In this document: one piece after another, positions 34,507-43,244 of the stretch
How the letters are laid out: each line of letters opens with the position of its first letter
How positions within the stretch are numbered: the stretch's first letter is position 1
Assembly: GCA_947484175.1 (NCBI GenBank)
Contig: CANKOI010000004.1
Location: 28,107-92,106 of the forward strand
Length of the DNA: 64,000 nucleotides
From: Deltaproteobacteria bacterium
GTDB taxonomy: Bacteria > Myxococcota_A > UBA796 > SXON01
Reading direction: 5' to 3'
Translations under genes and position numbers: made by a program
Notes under the pieces: generated by a model
The model's database searches: none
What the model was told of the DNA's origin: nothing
Seen by the model: only the letters and a program-made list of their open reading frames with translations

Positions 34507-35826
34507 CTAACGCGGGGCCCTGCCTTCGCCGGGCCGCACCACCGCCCAGATCGTGGGAGTGCCGCTCTTGCCCTTCACCTTGACCGGCGGCATGCGGGCG
34601 CAAGGGAACTCGGCCTCAACGGCCGCATGCACCTCGTCGCTGATCACCAAGGAACGGCCGAGGTCGCGGCAAAGGCCTTGCAACCTCGCGGCAAAGTTCA
34701 CGGTGTCGCCGATCACGGTGAACTCAATGCGCTCAGCGGTGCCGACGTTTCCGGCGATGACGTCGCCATAGGCGATGCCGATGCCGATACGCAGCCCCAG
34801 CTCCCCGCCCACACCGGCCGCATCCAACTCGCGGACCTTGTCAAGGATCGCCGCGGCAGATCGGACTGCGTCGCCACAGGCGTCAGGGAGCTGGCGAGGA
34901 ACACCAAACACGGCCATCAACCCATCGCCAAGGAACTTGTCGAGGGTGCCGCCGTGCGCGAAAACGAGCGGCACGATCGCGCCGAACACGGTGTTCAGAA
35001 AGTCCACCACCGCCTCGGGCCTCTCGGCCTCCGAGCGGCGTGTGAAGTCGCGGATGTCCACGAACATCACGGCGGCACGGCGGCGTCGGCCCCCCAGCCC
35101 CATCGCCTCCGGGTTGTCCGCCACGTACTGCGCCGTAGCGGCCGAGAGGTACTTCCGAAAGTGCTGCTGCTGGCGCTGGGCCTCCTGTTTCTGCAACGTT
35201 TCGGTGGCCGACTGCGTCCACTGCAGCCGAAGGAGTCGGCCGAGCCCGCCGTACACCAGCCCCAGCACGAACAAGAAGCCCACAATGGTGTACTGGTCAG
35301 GGAGCGACACCATCTCCTTCCCGTACACGGCGTCGTCGGACGGGACGACATCCCCGCGGTCGACGGCGAGCCGTAGGAGAAAGAGCCGTTGCGCGGCGGC
35401 AAGCGCCCCCGCGAGCACGCTCACGCCGAAGTTCCCACCGAGGGCCGCGAGGAACATCACCATCGGGTAGAGCGCCACGAGAAGCGGCGCCAACAGCATC
35501 TCGTAGGCGCCGCTATAGTTGAGGTAGCTGCCTGCCGCGAACGCAGTGACGAACGAAACGTCCACCACCGCGCTCACCCACTTCGACCAGCGTGGCGCCG
35601 CCCCGGCGCGAGTGCGAAAGAAGACAAACGCCGCCCACGCGGTGAAGACCGCAGTGGTCGCCGAGACGAACGTGAGATTCGCGCTGCTGTTGCTCTCCCA
35701 GTTGCCCGCGATCGTCAGCATGCCCAGCACGCAGAACACCAGCCGTAGCTGGGAGGCGATGTGTTCGAATCGGGCCGCGTCGGCCGCCACCAGCTCGACG
35801 ATACGCTCGGGGGCGGGGGGCTTCAT
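34507..35826 (-). CDS. membrane adenylate/guanylate cyclase (class III)
   Basis: 439 aa starting at ATG 35826, overlapping the kinase stop by 4 bp; the much longer open frame upstream is antisense-like. Six hydrophobic segments lie between residues ~28 and 198, then a linker helix, then a class III catalytic domain. Both metal Asp are present, Asp257 in VDIRDFT and Asp301 in KFLGDGLMAVFG, followed by TVIGDTVNFAARLQ with the transition-state Asn and Arg. The Lys/Asp pair in KFLGDG and VIGD favours ATP. It should make cAMP in response to a membrane signal. Genetic coupling with the kinase/cyclase fusion suggests a shared pathway. Confidence 0.88.
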   Translation of the reverse strand: MKPPAPERIVELVAADAARFEHIASQLRLVFCVLGMLTIAGNWESNSSANLTFVSATTAVFTAWAAFVFFRTRAGAAPRWSKWVSAVVDVSFVTAFAAGSYLNYSGAYEMLLAPLLVALYPMVMFLAALGGNFGVSVLAGALAAAQRLFLLRLAVDRGDVVPSDDAVYGKEMVSLPDQYTIVGFLFVLGLVYGGLGRLLRLQWTQSATETLQKQEAQRQQQHFRKYLSAATAQYVADNPEAMGLGGRRRRAAVMFVDIRDFTRRSEAERPEAVVDFLNTVFGAIVPLVFAHGGTLDKFLGDGLMAVFGVPRQLPDACGDAVRSAAAILDKVRELDAAGVGGELGLRIGIGIAYGDVIAGNVGTAERIEFTVIGDTVNFAARLQGLCRDLGRSLVISDEVHAAVEAEFPCARMPPVKVKGKSGTPTIWAVVRPGEGRAPR

Positions 35827-38800
35827 TCGGCCGATGGTACCGCACCGCGAATCTGGTTTGCCAGCGACGTGAATCCTGCCCCCTCGACCTCTGCGGCAAG
35901 GTCGAGCGCGCCGGGACCGTCCTGCTTCAGGCGGGTGAGGTGCCAACGGGCCACGTAGGCCGACTCCCGCTCGCCGAGGCGACTGGCGGTCGCCGCGGCC
36001 CGCTCCAAGTCGGCCACCGCATCGTCGCCCCGCAGGGCGCGCAGGTAGTGGAGGAACACCTCGTTCATCACGACGCCCCGCTCCCATCCGCAATCGCGCG
36101 CGAGGTCGCGGGACTGCTCGAAAGCCGCCCAAGCCCGCCCCACATCGTTGAGCCGCAGGAGCGCATCGCCAATGTTGTGGAGGTTGATGACCTCCCCGGG
36201 CCGGTAGCCCAGCCCGCGCCGCAGCTCCAGGGCCCGTCGGAATTCGGCAAGGGCCTCGGCGGGGCGCCCCTCCTCGAGCGATGCAATACCAAGGTTGTTG
36301 ATGATGCGCCCCATGAGCACGCGGTCGCCTACTCGCTCCGCGTGGGGGAGGGCGCGCTCCAAGAGCTCGCGGCCCGCGGCCGGGTCGCCCAGCCGAACCG
36401 CGTGGTTCGAGAGGCCAAGCAGCATCCTCGCCGCGAGGTCGCCTCGTTCGCCGGCAACGGCCAGCCCACGCTCGTAGGTGGCGCGGGCGTCGTCGACCTG
36501 ACCTTCGTCGAGGTCCAGAGCGCCGAGAACCTCCAAGCACTGAACGTGCAGCTCGAGGTCTCCGGTGCGCCGCGCGATCCCCGCGGCATCTTCCACGTTC
36601 GCACGGGCGAGTGCGAAGCGACCCTTGTTGGCGTACAGCTGGCCGAGGCCGAGCAGCGCCTGCGCCTCGGCAACGCGCGGCCCCGATTCTGCCGCGATGT
36701 CGAGCGCTATCGTGAGCATGCGCTCCGCCGTGGGGAGCCCGAGGAGGCGCGCCGTTTCGCCCGCGGCGACGTGAAGCTGCGCCTCGACCTGCGGGTCGCG
36801 ATCGGCTCGCGGGGCGGCATCGAGCCAGGCGATCCCGCGTAGGAAGCAGTCGAGACCGCGCTCGAAGAACTGGCTCGACCGGTGGTCTGCGCCGGCCCGG
36901 TAGATGCTGCGGATCGCCTCGCGGGGGCGCCCACCGTCGTGACAGTGGTGCGCAAACGACTCCACGACCGTGTCCAGGCGATCGCCGTACACGCGCTCCA
37001 TCCCACCGCTGACCATCCGGTGGTACTCGCGGCGCTGCACACCGAGGATTCCCCGGTTCACACACTCCCACACCAGCACCGATACGAAGCTGTAGGCGGT
37101 GTCAGGCGAGCGGCCGTCGGGCGCAACCAGCCCGGCCCGTACCAGCTCCCCGACGAGCGCGAGCGGCTCGTCGGCGCCGATGGCTTCCCCGAGGAGGACT
37201 GGCGAGAAGCCGAGCCCGATGATGGCGGCCACTTGGAGTGCCCCCTTGGCGAGGGGATCCAGGGCATCCACCCGCGACGCGATGAGCCCGACGAGCGTGT
37301 CGGGGAGCTGCGGACCGGCCTCGGGGTCCTTCAGCCGGGCCTGCTTGTCGTCGAACCAGACTCGGCCCGCCTGGCGAAGCGCCTTCAGCACCTCCTCGAG
37401 GTAGAGCGGGTTCCCCTCGGCCGTGCGCCGCACCAATCGGGCGAGGTCGGGGCCGATCGAATCCGCCCCGAGCACATCGGCCGCGAGCGCCTCCACCTGC
37501 TCGATGGTGAGCGTGCCGAGCTGCACCATTTCCATGCGCGCGGCCAGCAAGGGGTTGAATTCACCTCGCCAGCTGGCGATGAGCAACACGGGCTCGCCGT
37601 CGGAGGCGTCGAGGAGCTGAGAGAAGAGCTGGGCTTCGAAGGCGTCGAGGTATTGCACGTCCTCAAGCATCACGATCGTCGGACGGTCGCGCGCGAGCCC
37701 CCGCACCAGCTTCACCATCGCCGCGTCGATAGCATCTCGGGCCGGAACCGCCTTCTGGCCGAGCTCGAGCCTGAAGAGCGTTGCGATCACGGCGACGTCG
37801 GTTTCGTCGAGGTGGAGGGCCGTGAGACGTTTTAGTCGCTCGCGCACATCCGTGGCCGCGGTGTCCACTTCGATGCCGAGGACGTCGCTGACCAGATCCC
37901 GAAAGGGCGCCAGAGGCCGGTCGGACCCGAAGGGGAGCGCCCGCCCGTGGAAGATGGGGATGTTGCGACGCACGGCGAGCCCCCGAAGCTCGCGGAAAAA
38001 ACGACTCTTCCCAGCCCCCGCCTCGCCCACCACACCGATGCGCGCGCCCCGGCCTTCCCGAAGGTTGGCAAGTGCATCCCGGACCACCTCCAGTTCGTTT
38101 CCGCGCCGCAACCAGCGCCCCTGAAGCTCCCGCCCGCCACGGCGCCGACCTTCCCCAAGCAAGAACGTCGCGCGGGTGGCGCGGGTGCCCTTGCGGCGCA
38201 GCTCCGGTCCCCGGTCGAAGGGGAACCGGTCGCCGGCCAGAGCGGCCACCCGGTCGCTCACGAGGGTGGTGCCGGGGTCTGCGGCGTAGGCAAGGCGCAC
38301 GCAGGTCTTGAGGGTGTCGCCGCGAGCGGTGAATCGGTAGTGCCGACCCTGCCGGCGACCCACGTTGAGGTCGCCCGAATGGACACCAATGCTGAAGTCC
38401 GTGGGCAGACCGCGGCGGCGCAGCCGCCCTGCAAGTCGGTGGAACTCCCGAGCGCAGGCGAGCGCGCGGTCGAGGTCGTCGCCGTGGGCGCGCGGCAACC
38501 CGAAAAACACGAACAGCGTGTCGTCGTCGAAACGTTCCGCCACGCCGCCCATGTTGTCGACCAGCTTCCGCACCATACGGAGCATCTTGAAGTGCACACG
38601 ACCGACCTCTTCCGTCTCGGCGTGCGCCGAGAACTCCGTGAGTCCGTTCACCTCCACCACCATCACCACCACGCTCTTCCGTTCACCCTGATGCACGATG
38701 AGGTGCCGCGGCGCTCGCTCCTCAGGCCCTGTGAGCGACTCGTTGGTGGAGTGGCTCGACCCTTCGGGCTCCGGAGCGCCCCCCGTGTGCATGGCCTGCA

Positions 38801-39794
38801 GGTCTTCGGCCAAGAGGTCGATGGCGCTGGTCGCGGAGGCCGCGGACACCTCGTCGCCCCACGCACGACGCATCAGCTCTGCCAGCCGCCGTTCGTCGGC
38901 CCGCCAACCCTTGGCGAACGCGAGGGCACGCAGCTCTTCCTCGAAAGCGCCGGCGTCCTGGAACCGATCGGCCGGGTCGCGGGCGAGCGCTTTCGTTAGG
39001 ATCGCCCAGAGCTCGTCGGGCACACCTGCGTGGAGCGGCCGCACGTCGGGGATCACGCATTCGATCACCTGCCGGAGCTTTTCATCCGCGTCGTCGTTAG
39101 CAAAAAGTCGTTTTCCCGCCAACATCTCGTAGAGGACCACGGCGAGTGAGAACAGGTCGCTCCGCCTATCAACAGGCAGGCCGCGGGCCTGCTCCGGAGA
39201 CATGTACGCAAACTTACCCCCACCCGGGCGCCCGACCTGTGAGGGATCGGACTCGCTCAAGCTCTCGCCTACGAGTCGTGCGATGCCGAAGTCGACGAGC
39301 TTCACCTCGCCCTCGAAGCTCACCACCACGTTGTGGGGGCTCACGTCGCGGTGCACCATGTGCAGCAGTCGACCATCGGGCGTTGCGCGAGCATGCGCGT
39401 AGCCCAGTCCCCGAAGCACCTTTCCGGCCACGAACACGGCGAGGCCGACGTCGAGCTGCTCGCCGTTGCGACGGATCACCCGGAGCGTCTGCGTGAGGTC
39501 GCGGCCGTGGATGTACTCCATGGCCATGTACGGCTCCGTGCCCACCCGCCCGAGGTCGAAAACCTGCACGATGTTGGGGTGGTTGAGCGCCACACTCAGC
39601 TTCGCTTCGTGCACGAACATCTGAACGAAACGTGGATTGTTGGCCAGAGCGGGCGCGATCTTCTTGATCACCAACCGCTTTTCGAAGCCTTCCGCACCAA
39701 AGCTGCGCGCGAGGAACACCTCGGCCATCCCGCCGACGGCGATAAGCTCGGTGAGCTCGTACTCACCGAAGGTCGCGGGGAGCGGCGTGCTCAC
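35823..39794 (-). CDS. Ser/Thr kinase - cyclase-like - AAA/STAND ATPase - TPR fusion regulator
   Basis: 1323 aa from GTG 39794 (GTG 39836 possible). Domains in order: Ser/Thr kinase (~10-290) with Lys44, HRD (Asp150) and DFG (168-170); a class III cyclase-like domain (~372-520); an ATPase with Walker A GEAGAGKS (590-597); and a long TPR region to the end. The cyclase domain looks degenerate: the first metal position reads VEVNGLT rather than DxxGFT, though FDDDTLFVFFG keeps the second Asp, so it may bind rather than make nucleotide. This architecture is like the kinase/cyclase fusion proteins recorded with TOMM-type RiPP clusters. Likely a cytoplasmic signalling hub, heading the five-gene operon that ends with the M50 peptidase. 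Divergent from lon (80 bp). Confidence 0.85.
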   Translation of the reverse strand: MSTPLPATFGEYELTELIAVGGMAEVFLARSFGAEGFEKRLVIKKIAPALANNPRFVQMFVHEAKLSVALNHPNIVQVFDLGRVGTEPYMAMEYIHGRDLTQTLRVIRRNGEQLDVGLAVFVAGKVLRGLGYAHARATPDGRLLHMVHRDVSPHNVVVSFEGEVKLVDFGIARLVGESLSESDPSQVGRPGGGKFAYMSPEQARGLPVDRRSDLFSLAVVLYEMLAGKRLFANDDADEKLRQVIECVIPDVRPLHAGVPDELWAILTKALARDPADRFQDAGAFEEELRALAFAKGWRADERRLAELMRRAWGDEVSAASATSAIDLLAEDLQAMHTGGAPEPEGSSHSTNESLTGPEERAPRHLIVHQGERKSVVVMVVEVNGLTEFSAHAETEEVGRVHFKMLRMVRKLVDNMGGVAERFDDDTLFVFFGLPRAHGDDLDRALACAREFHRLAGRLRRRGLPTDFSIGVHSGDLNVGRRQGRHYRFTARGDTLKTCVRLAYAADPGTTLVSDRVAALAGDRFPFDRGPELRRKGTRATRATFLLGEGRRRGGRELQGRWLRRGNELEVVRDALANLREGRGARIGVVGEAGAGKSRFFRELRGLAVRRNIPIFHGRALPFGSDRPLAPFRDLVSDVLGIEVDTAATDVRERLKRLTALHLDETDVAVIATLFRLELGQKAVPARDAIDAAMVKLVRGLARDRPTIVMLEDVQYLDAFEAQLFSQLLDASDGEPVLLIASWRGEFNPLLAARMEMVQLGTLTIEQVEALAADVLGADSIGPDLARLVRRTAEGNPLYLEEVLKALRQAGRVWFDDKQARLKDPEAGPQLPDTLVGLIASRVDALDPLAKGALQVAAIIGLGFSPVLLGEAIGADEPLALVGELVRAGLVAPDGRSPDTAYSFVSVLVWECVNRGILGVQRREYHRMVSGGMERVYGDRLDTVVESFAHHCHDGGRPREAIRSIYRAGADHRSSQFFERGLDCFLRGIAWLDAAPRADRDPQVEAQLHVAAGETARLLGLPTAERMLTIALDIAAESGPRVAEAQALLGLGQLYANKGRFALARANVEDAAGIARRTGDLELHVQCLEVLGALDLDEGQVDDARATYERGLAVAGERGDLAARMLLGLSNHAVRLGDPAAGRELLERALPHAERVGDRVLMGRIINNLGIASLEEGRPAEALAEFRRALELRRGLGYRPGEVINLHNIGDALLRLNDVGRAWAAFEQSRDLARDCGWERGVVMNEVFLHYLRALRGDDAVADLERAAATASRLGERESAYVARWHLTRLKQDGPGALDLAAEVEGAGFTSLANQIRGAVPSAE

Positions 39795-39874
39795 GGCGAG
39801 CGAGTGTATCCGAAAGCTGCCCCCTGTTGGGGCCACTCTCGCTCGTCCCGCCGGGTTAGCCCCGCCGGCTACAC

Positions 39875-42262
39875 ATGCCGCGCTATTTTCCCGCCCTCCC
39901 GCTCCGCAGCCTCGTCCTCTTTCCGGGCATGCTCACCAACGTGACGGTCGGCCGGGGCCCGAGCGTGGCCGCCATGGATGCCCACCTCGACAAGAAGCTC
40001 GACCTCGTGGGGGTGCTCCAAGCCGACGCCGGCCTCGAAAACCCCGGCCCCGACGACGTGGTGGGGGTGGGGGTGCTGCTCACCATTCGCCGCACGATGA
40101 ACCTGCCCGATGGCTCCGTGAGGGCCTTGGTGGAGGTCGGTGAACGCTGCACGGTCGCCGAATTCCAAGAGCACCCGGAGATGGGGCACCGGTGCGTGGC
40201 GGGGCGCTTCGTGCTCCAGCCCGGCGATCCCAAACGGGTGCAGGCGGCCGAGCGGCGAGTGCGCGAGTTGGGCCCTGAAGTCCTCGCCCTGTACGCGAAC
40301 GACAAGCCGCCTGACGCGTTGGCGAAGTCGGTCGACTTCAACGTCGGCGCCGAGCGCGTGGCCGACCACCTGAGCGCGCAGATCGGGCTCACCCCCGACG
40401 AGGCGCAGGAGCTGCTCGCCGAGCCGAGCCTGCCGGAGCGGCTCGAACGCCTCGTCTGGTTCCTTGAGCGCGCCAGCGAGTACGGAAAGTTGCGCGTGCG
40501 GATCGCGGGTGAGGTGCAGCGCGCCATGGACGAGAGCCAGCGGGAGTACCACCTCCGCGAGCAGCTCAAAGCCATCCAGAAGGAGCTGGGCGAGACGTTG
40601 AACGACGAGGTGAGCGAGTACGACAAGAAGATCGTCGAGTGCGGGATGCCCGACGAGGTGGCGAAGGAGGCCCGCCGCGAGCTGGACCGCCTCAAGAAGA
40701 TCCATGTGGATGCCAGCGAGTACATGGTGGCGCGCACGTGGCTCGACTGGCTGGTGGCGATGCCTTGGGTGGCGGAGACGGAGGACAAGACTTCGCTGGT
40801 TGATGCGAAGGCTGTGCTCGACAGTGAACACTACGGGCTGGAAAAGGTGAAGGAGCGACTGCTGGAGTTCCTCGCTGTGAGGCAGCTCAACCCGAACGCC
40901 AAGGCACCGATCCTCTGCCTCGTAGGCCCCCCCGGCGTGGGCAAGACGTCCTTAGGAAAGTCTGTGGCCAAGGCGCTGGGGCGCACCTGCGAACGCATCT
41001 CTCTGGGCGGGATGAAGGACGAGGCCGAGATTCGCGGGCACCGCCGCACCTACGTGGGCGCCCTCCCGGGGCGGGTGGTTCAGGCTCTTCGCAGAGCGGG
41101 GACCAGAAACCCCGTCATCATTCTGGACGAGCTCGACAAGATCGGAAACGACTTTCGGGGCGACCCCGCGAGCGCGCTGCTCGAAGTGCTCGATCCGGAG
41201 CAGAACAGCAGCTTCCGGGACCACTACCTCGATGCCCCGTTCGACCTCAGCCGCGTGCTGTTCATCGGTACCGCGAACACCGAAGATCCCATTCCGGCCG
41301 CGCTGCACGACCGCCTGGAGGTGATCCGCCTGCACGGGTACATCGAAGAGGAGAAGCTGGCGATCGCCGAGAAACACCTCCAGTCCCGGCTGCGAGAGGC
41401 CCACGGCATCGCCGAGGGCCAGATCGGGTTCTCCTCCGAGATTCTCCAGCACCTCGTTCGCAGCTACACCCGCGAAGCGGGAGTCCGTTCGCTGGAGCGC
41501 GAGTTGGCCGCCGTCTACCGCAAAGCGGCTCGGCGCATCGTGGAGGGCGAAACGGCGCCAGTTGCGCTTGACGAGGCGCTCGTCACGCGCTGGCTCGGGC
41601 CGCCTAAACACCACCCCGAACTTGCCGAACGGAGCGACCGGCCGGGCATCGCGATCGGCCTCGCGTGGACGGAGGCGGGAGGCGAGATCCTGTTCATCGA
41701 GGCGAGCCGGATGGTGGGGCCGCGTGGCCTGAAGATCACGGGCAGCCTCGGCAACGTGATGAAAGAGAGTTGCGAAGCGGCGATGTCGTGGGTGAGAGAG
41801 AACGGTGCCCGCCTCGGAGTCGACCCTTCCGTGTTCGCAGACCACGAGTTTCACCTGCACATGCCGGCCGGCGCCATCCCGAAAGACGGGCCATCGGCGG
41901 GCGTGACTCTCGCCACGGCGCTCGTCTCCCTACTCACCGGGCGCCCCGTTCGTGCCGACCTCGCCATGACCGGCGAGCTCACGCTCCGCGGCAAGGTGCT
42001 CCCCGTGGGCGGCATCAAGGAGAAGGTGCTCGCCGCGCGGCGTGCCGGCGTACGCGACGTGGTGATGCCGCGCCTCTGCGAGCGCGACCTACACGATGTG
42101 CCCGCTCTGTTGCGCGAGGAGCTGAACTACCACTTCGTAGACCACGTGGACGAGGTGCTGAAGCTCGCGCTCGGCGAGGATGTTCTGGCCGGGCTCGCCC
42201 TTCACCCCGCGGTCTCACCCGTGGCTTCGAGCCCCCAAGCGATCGTTTCGCGCACTCGTTGA
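39875..42262 (+). CDS. lon: Lon ATP-dependent protease
   Basis: 795 aa. The N-terminal substrate-binding domain is present ([20 protein letters not shown]). The AAA+ module has Walker A GPPGVGKT (351-358), [18 protein letters not shown] and sensor motifs. The protease domain has the catalytic dyad KDGPSAG (Ser674) and GGIKEK (Lys715). It degrades misfolded and regulatory proteins in the cytoplasm. Divergent from the kinase fusion gene. Its last 61 bp are overlapped antisense by the cyclic-nucleotide-binding gene at 42202. Confidence 0.96.
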   Translation: MPRYFPALPLRSLVLFPGMLTNVTVGRGPSVAAMDAHLDKKLDLVGVLQADAGLENPGPDDVVGVGVLLTIRRTMNLPDGSVRALVEVGERCTVAEFQEHPEMGHRCVAGRFVLQPGDPKRVQAAERRVRELGPEVLALYANDKPPDALAKSVDFNVGAERVADHLSAQIGLTPDEAQELLAEPSLPERLERLVWFLERASEYGKLRVRIAGEVQRAMDESQREYHLREQLKAIQKELGETLNDEVSEYDKKIVECGMPDEVAKEARRELDRLKKIHVDASEYMVARTWLDWLVAMPWVAETEDKTSLVDAKAVLDSEHYGLEKVKERLLEFLAVRQLNPNAKAPILCLVGPPGVGKTSLGKSVAKALGRTCERISLGGMKDEAEIRGHRRTYVGALPGRVVQALRRAGTRNPVIILDELDKIGNDFRGDPASALLEVLDPEQNSSFRDHYLDAPFDLSRVLFIGTANTEDPIPAALHDRLEVIRLHGYIEEEKLAIAEKHLQSRLREAHGIAEGQIGFSSEILQHLVRSYTREAGVRSLERELAAVYRKAARRIVEGETAPVALDEALVTRWLGPPKHHPELAERSDRPGIAIGLAWTEAGGEILFIEASRMVGPRGLKITGSLGNVMKESCEAAMSWVRENGARLGVDPSVFADHEFHLHMPAGAIPKDGPSAGVTLATALVSLLTGRPVRADLAMTGELTLRGKVLPVGGIKEKVLAARRAGVRDVVMPRLCERDLHDVPALLREELNYHFVDHVDEVLKLALGEDVLAGLALHPAVSPVASSPQAIVSRTR

Positions 42263-42684
42263 TTGGTCTGCCGGACCTTCTCCGCCAGGTCGACGAACAG
42301 TGCCTTCGCCACATGTGCGAAGAGCGCGCGGTCCGTGACCAACATCCGCCGCAATCGCTCAATGTCGAGGACCAGCACGCGGCCATCGGTGGCCATCAGC
42401 ACGCTCGCCGTGGCAGACTCGGCATCCAACAGGTCGATCTCGCCCAAGTGGTCACCCACCCCGACGCGTGTCACCAACGCCTCGGTTGCGCCGGAGACCT
42501 GCTTGCACACCACAGCCTCGCCTTCCACCAACATGAACAGGCCGGCCGCAGGCTCGCCTTCCTTGATGAGCACATCGCCGGCCGACACTCGCCGCTCCAC
42601 CACCCATGGCGCCAGCCGCTCGCGGGCGGATGGCGGCATGTTGGCAAACAACCGTACGGAAGAGAGCCCCTCGAGGAGCGTCAT
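42202..42684 (-). CDS. cyclic-nucleotide-binding domain protein B
   Basis: 160 aa from ATG 42684 (1-base overlap with the upstream stop); the longer open frame is out-of-frame noise from its neighbour. It is a single CAP-type cNMP-binding beta-roll: DVLIKEGEPAAGLFMLVEGE, VGDHLGEIDLLD (the phosphate-binding cassette) and TASVLMATDGRVLVL. There is no DNA-binding helix-turn-helix after it, only a helical tail. It could act as a cAMP or cGMP receptor. Paired with a second such protein upstream, and overlapping the 3' end of lon convergently by 61 bp. Confidence 0.8.
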   Translation of the reverse strand: MTLLEGLSSVRLFANMPPSARERLAPWVVERRVSAGDVLIKEGEPAAGLFMLVEGEAVVCKQVSGATEALVTRVGVGDHLGEIDLLDAESATASVLMATDGRVLVLDIERLRRMLVTDRALFAHVAKALFVDLAEKVRQTNQRVRETIAWGLEATGETAG

Positions 42685-43112
42685 CAGCTCTCCGCGGGCC
42701 GAACGGCCGCAGACTCCAAGGACCAGCGCACAGCCTCCACGAGGCGTGCGTTCGCCATACGAACCTTCCCGGCGAGGGACTTGAGCAAGGCCCAAGCCAT
42801 GTCGGGGTCGCCGATCAGACCGTCGATGCCGCCCTTCTCCACGCGCCAGAGCACCGTGCGCTCCTCAGCGGTCACCGTGGCCGCCGCCGGCGCGGGAGCG
42901 AAGAGCGCGAGCTCACCGAACGAGGCGCCGGGGCCCAACTCCGCAAGCACCGACTCCAACTCGCCGCGAACCGTCTGCGACACGCTCAGGCGCCCGTGCA
43001 GCACGATGAAGAAGGAGGTCTGGGGGAGCCCCTCCCACACCACCACCTGACCGGCCGAAAGGTGGACTTCGGTGGCGAAGGGGGCGAGCGATTCGAGGCA
43101 GGTTTGGTTCAC
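42684..43112 (-). CDS. cyclic-nucleotide-binding domain protein A
   Basis: 142 aa from a GTG at 43112; the start is not firmly fixed. Its cNMP-binding beta-roll has GQVVVWEGLPQTSFFIVLHG and GASFGELALFAPAPAAATV as the phosphate-binding cassette, although the Arg usual for the cyclic phosphate is not obvious. The helical tail (LLKSLAGKVRMANARLVEAV) lacks a DNA-binding motif and resembles that of its downstream neighbour (residues KVRQTNQRV), so the two look like a tandem duplication. Possibly a receptor for the cyclases at 34.5-39.8 kb. Confidence 0.78.
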   Translation of the reverse strand: MNQTCLESLAPFATEVHLSAGQVVVWEGLPQTSFFIVLHGRLSVSQTVRGELESVLAELGPGASFGELALFAPAPAAATVTAEERTVLWRVEKGGIDGLIGDPDMAWALLKSLAGKVRMANARLVEAVRWSLESAAVRPAES

Positions 43113-43244
43113 CCCTCGGCGATCGGATCAACCTGAGCGAGTCGTGAGGGTCAGGTGAAAGGAATTTTTGTGGGCGCATATTTCCCGCGCACACCCGAAT
43201 GCATCCACGACACCGGGCTGGCCACCTTCAGCGCAGGGTGACGC

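Noticed and set aside
34507..37071. 854-aa reading of the adenylate cyclase frame
   Set aside because: The extra N-terminal 415 residues lie out of frame inside the kinase/TPR gene and are compositionally biased; ATG 35826 gives a normal cyclase.
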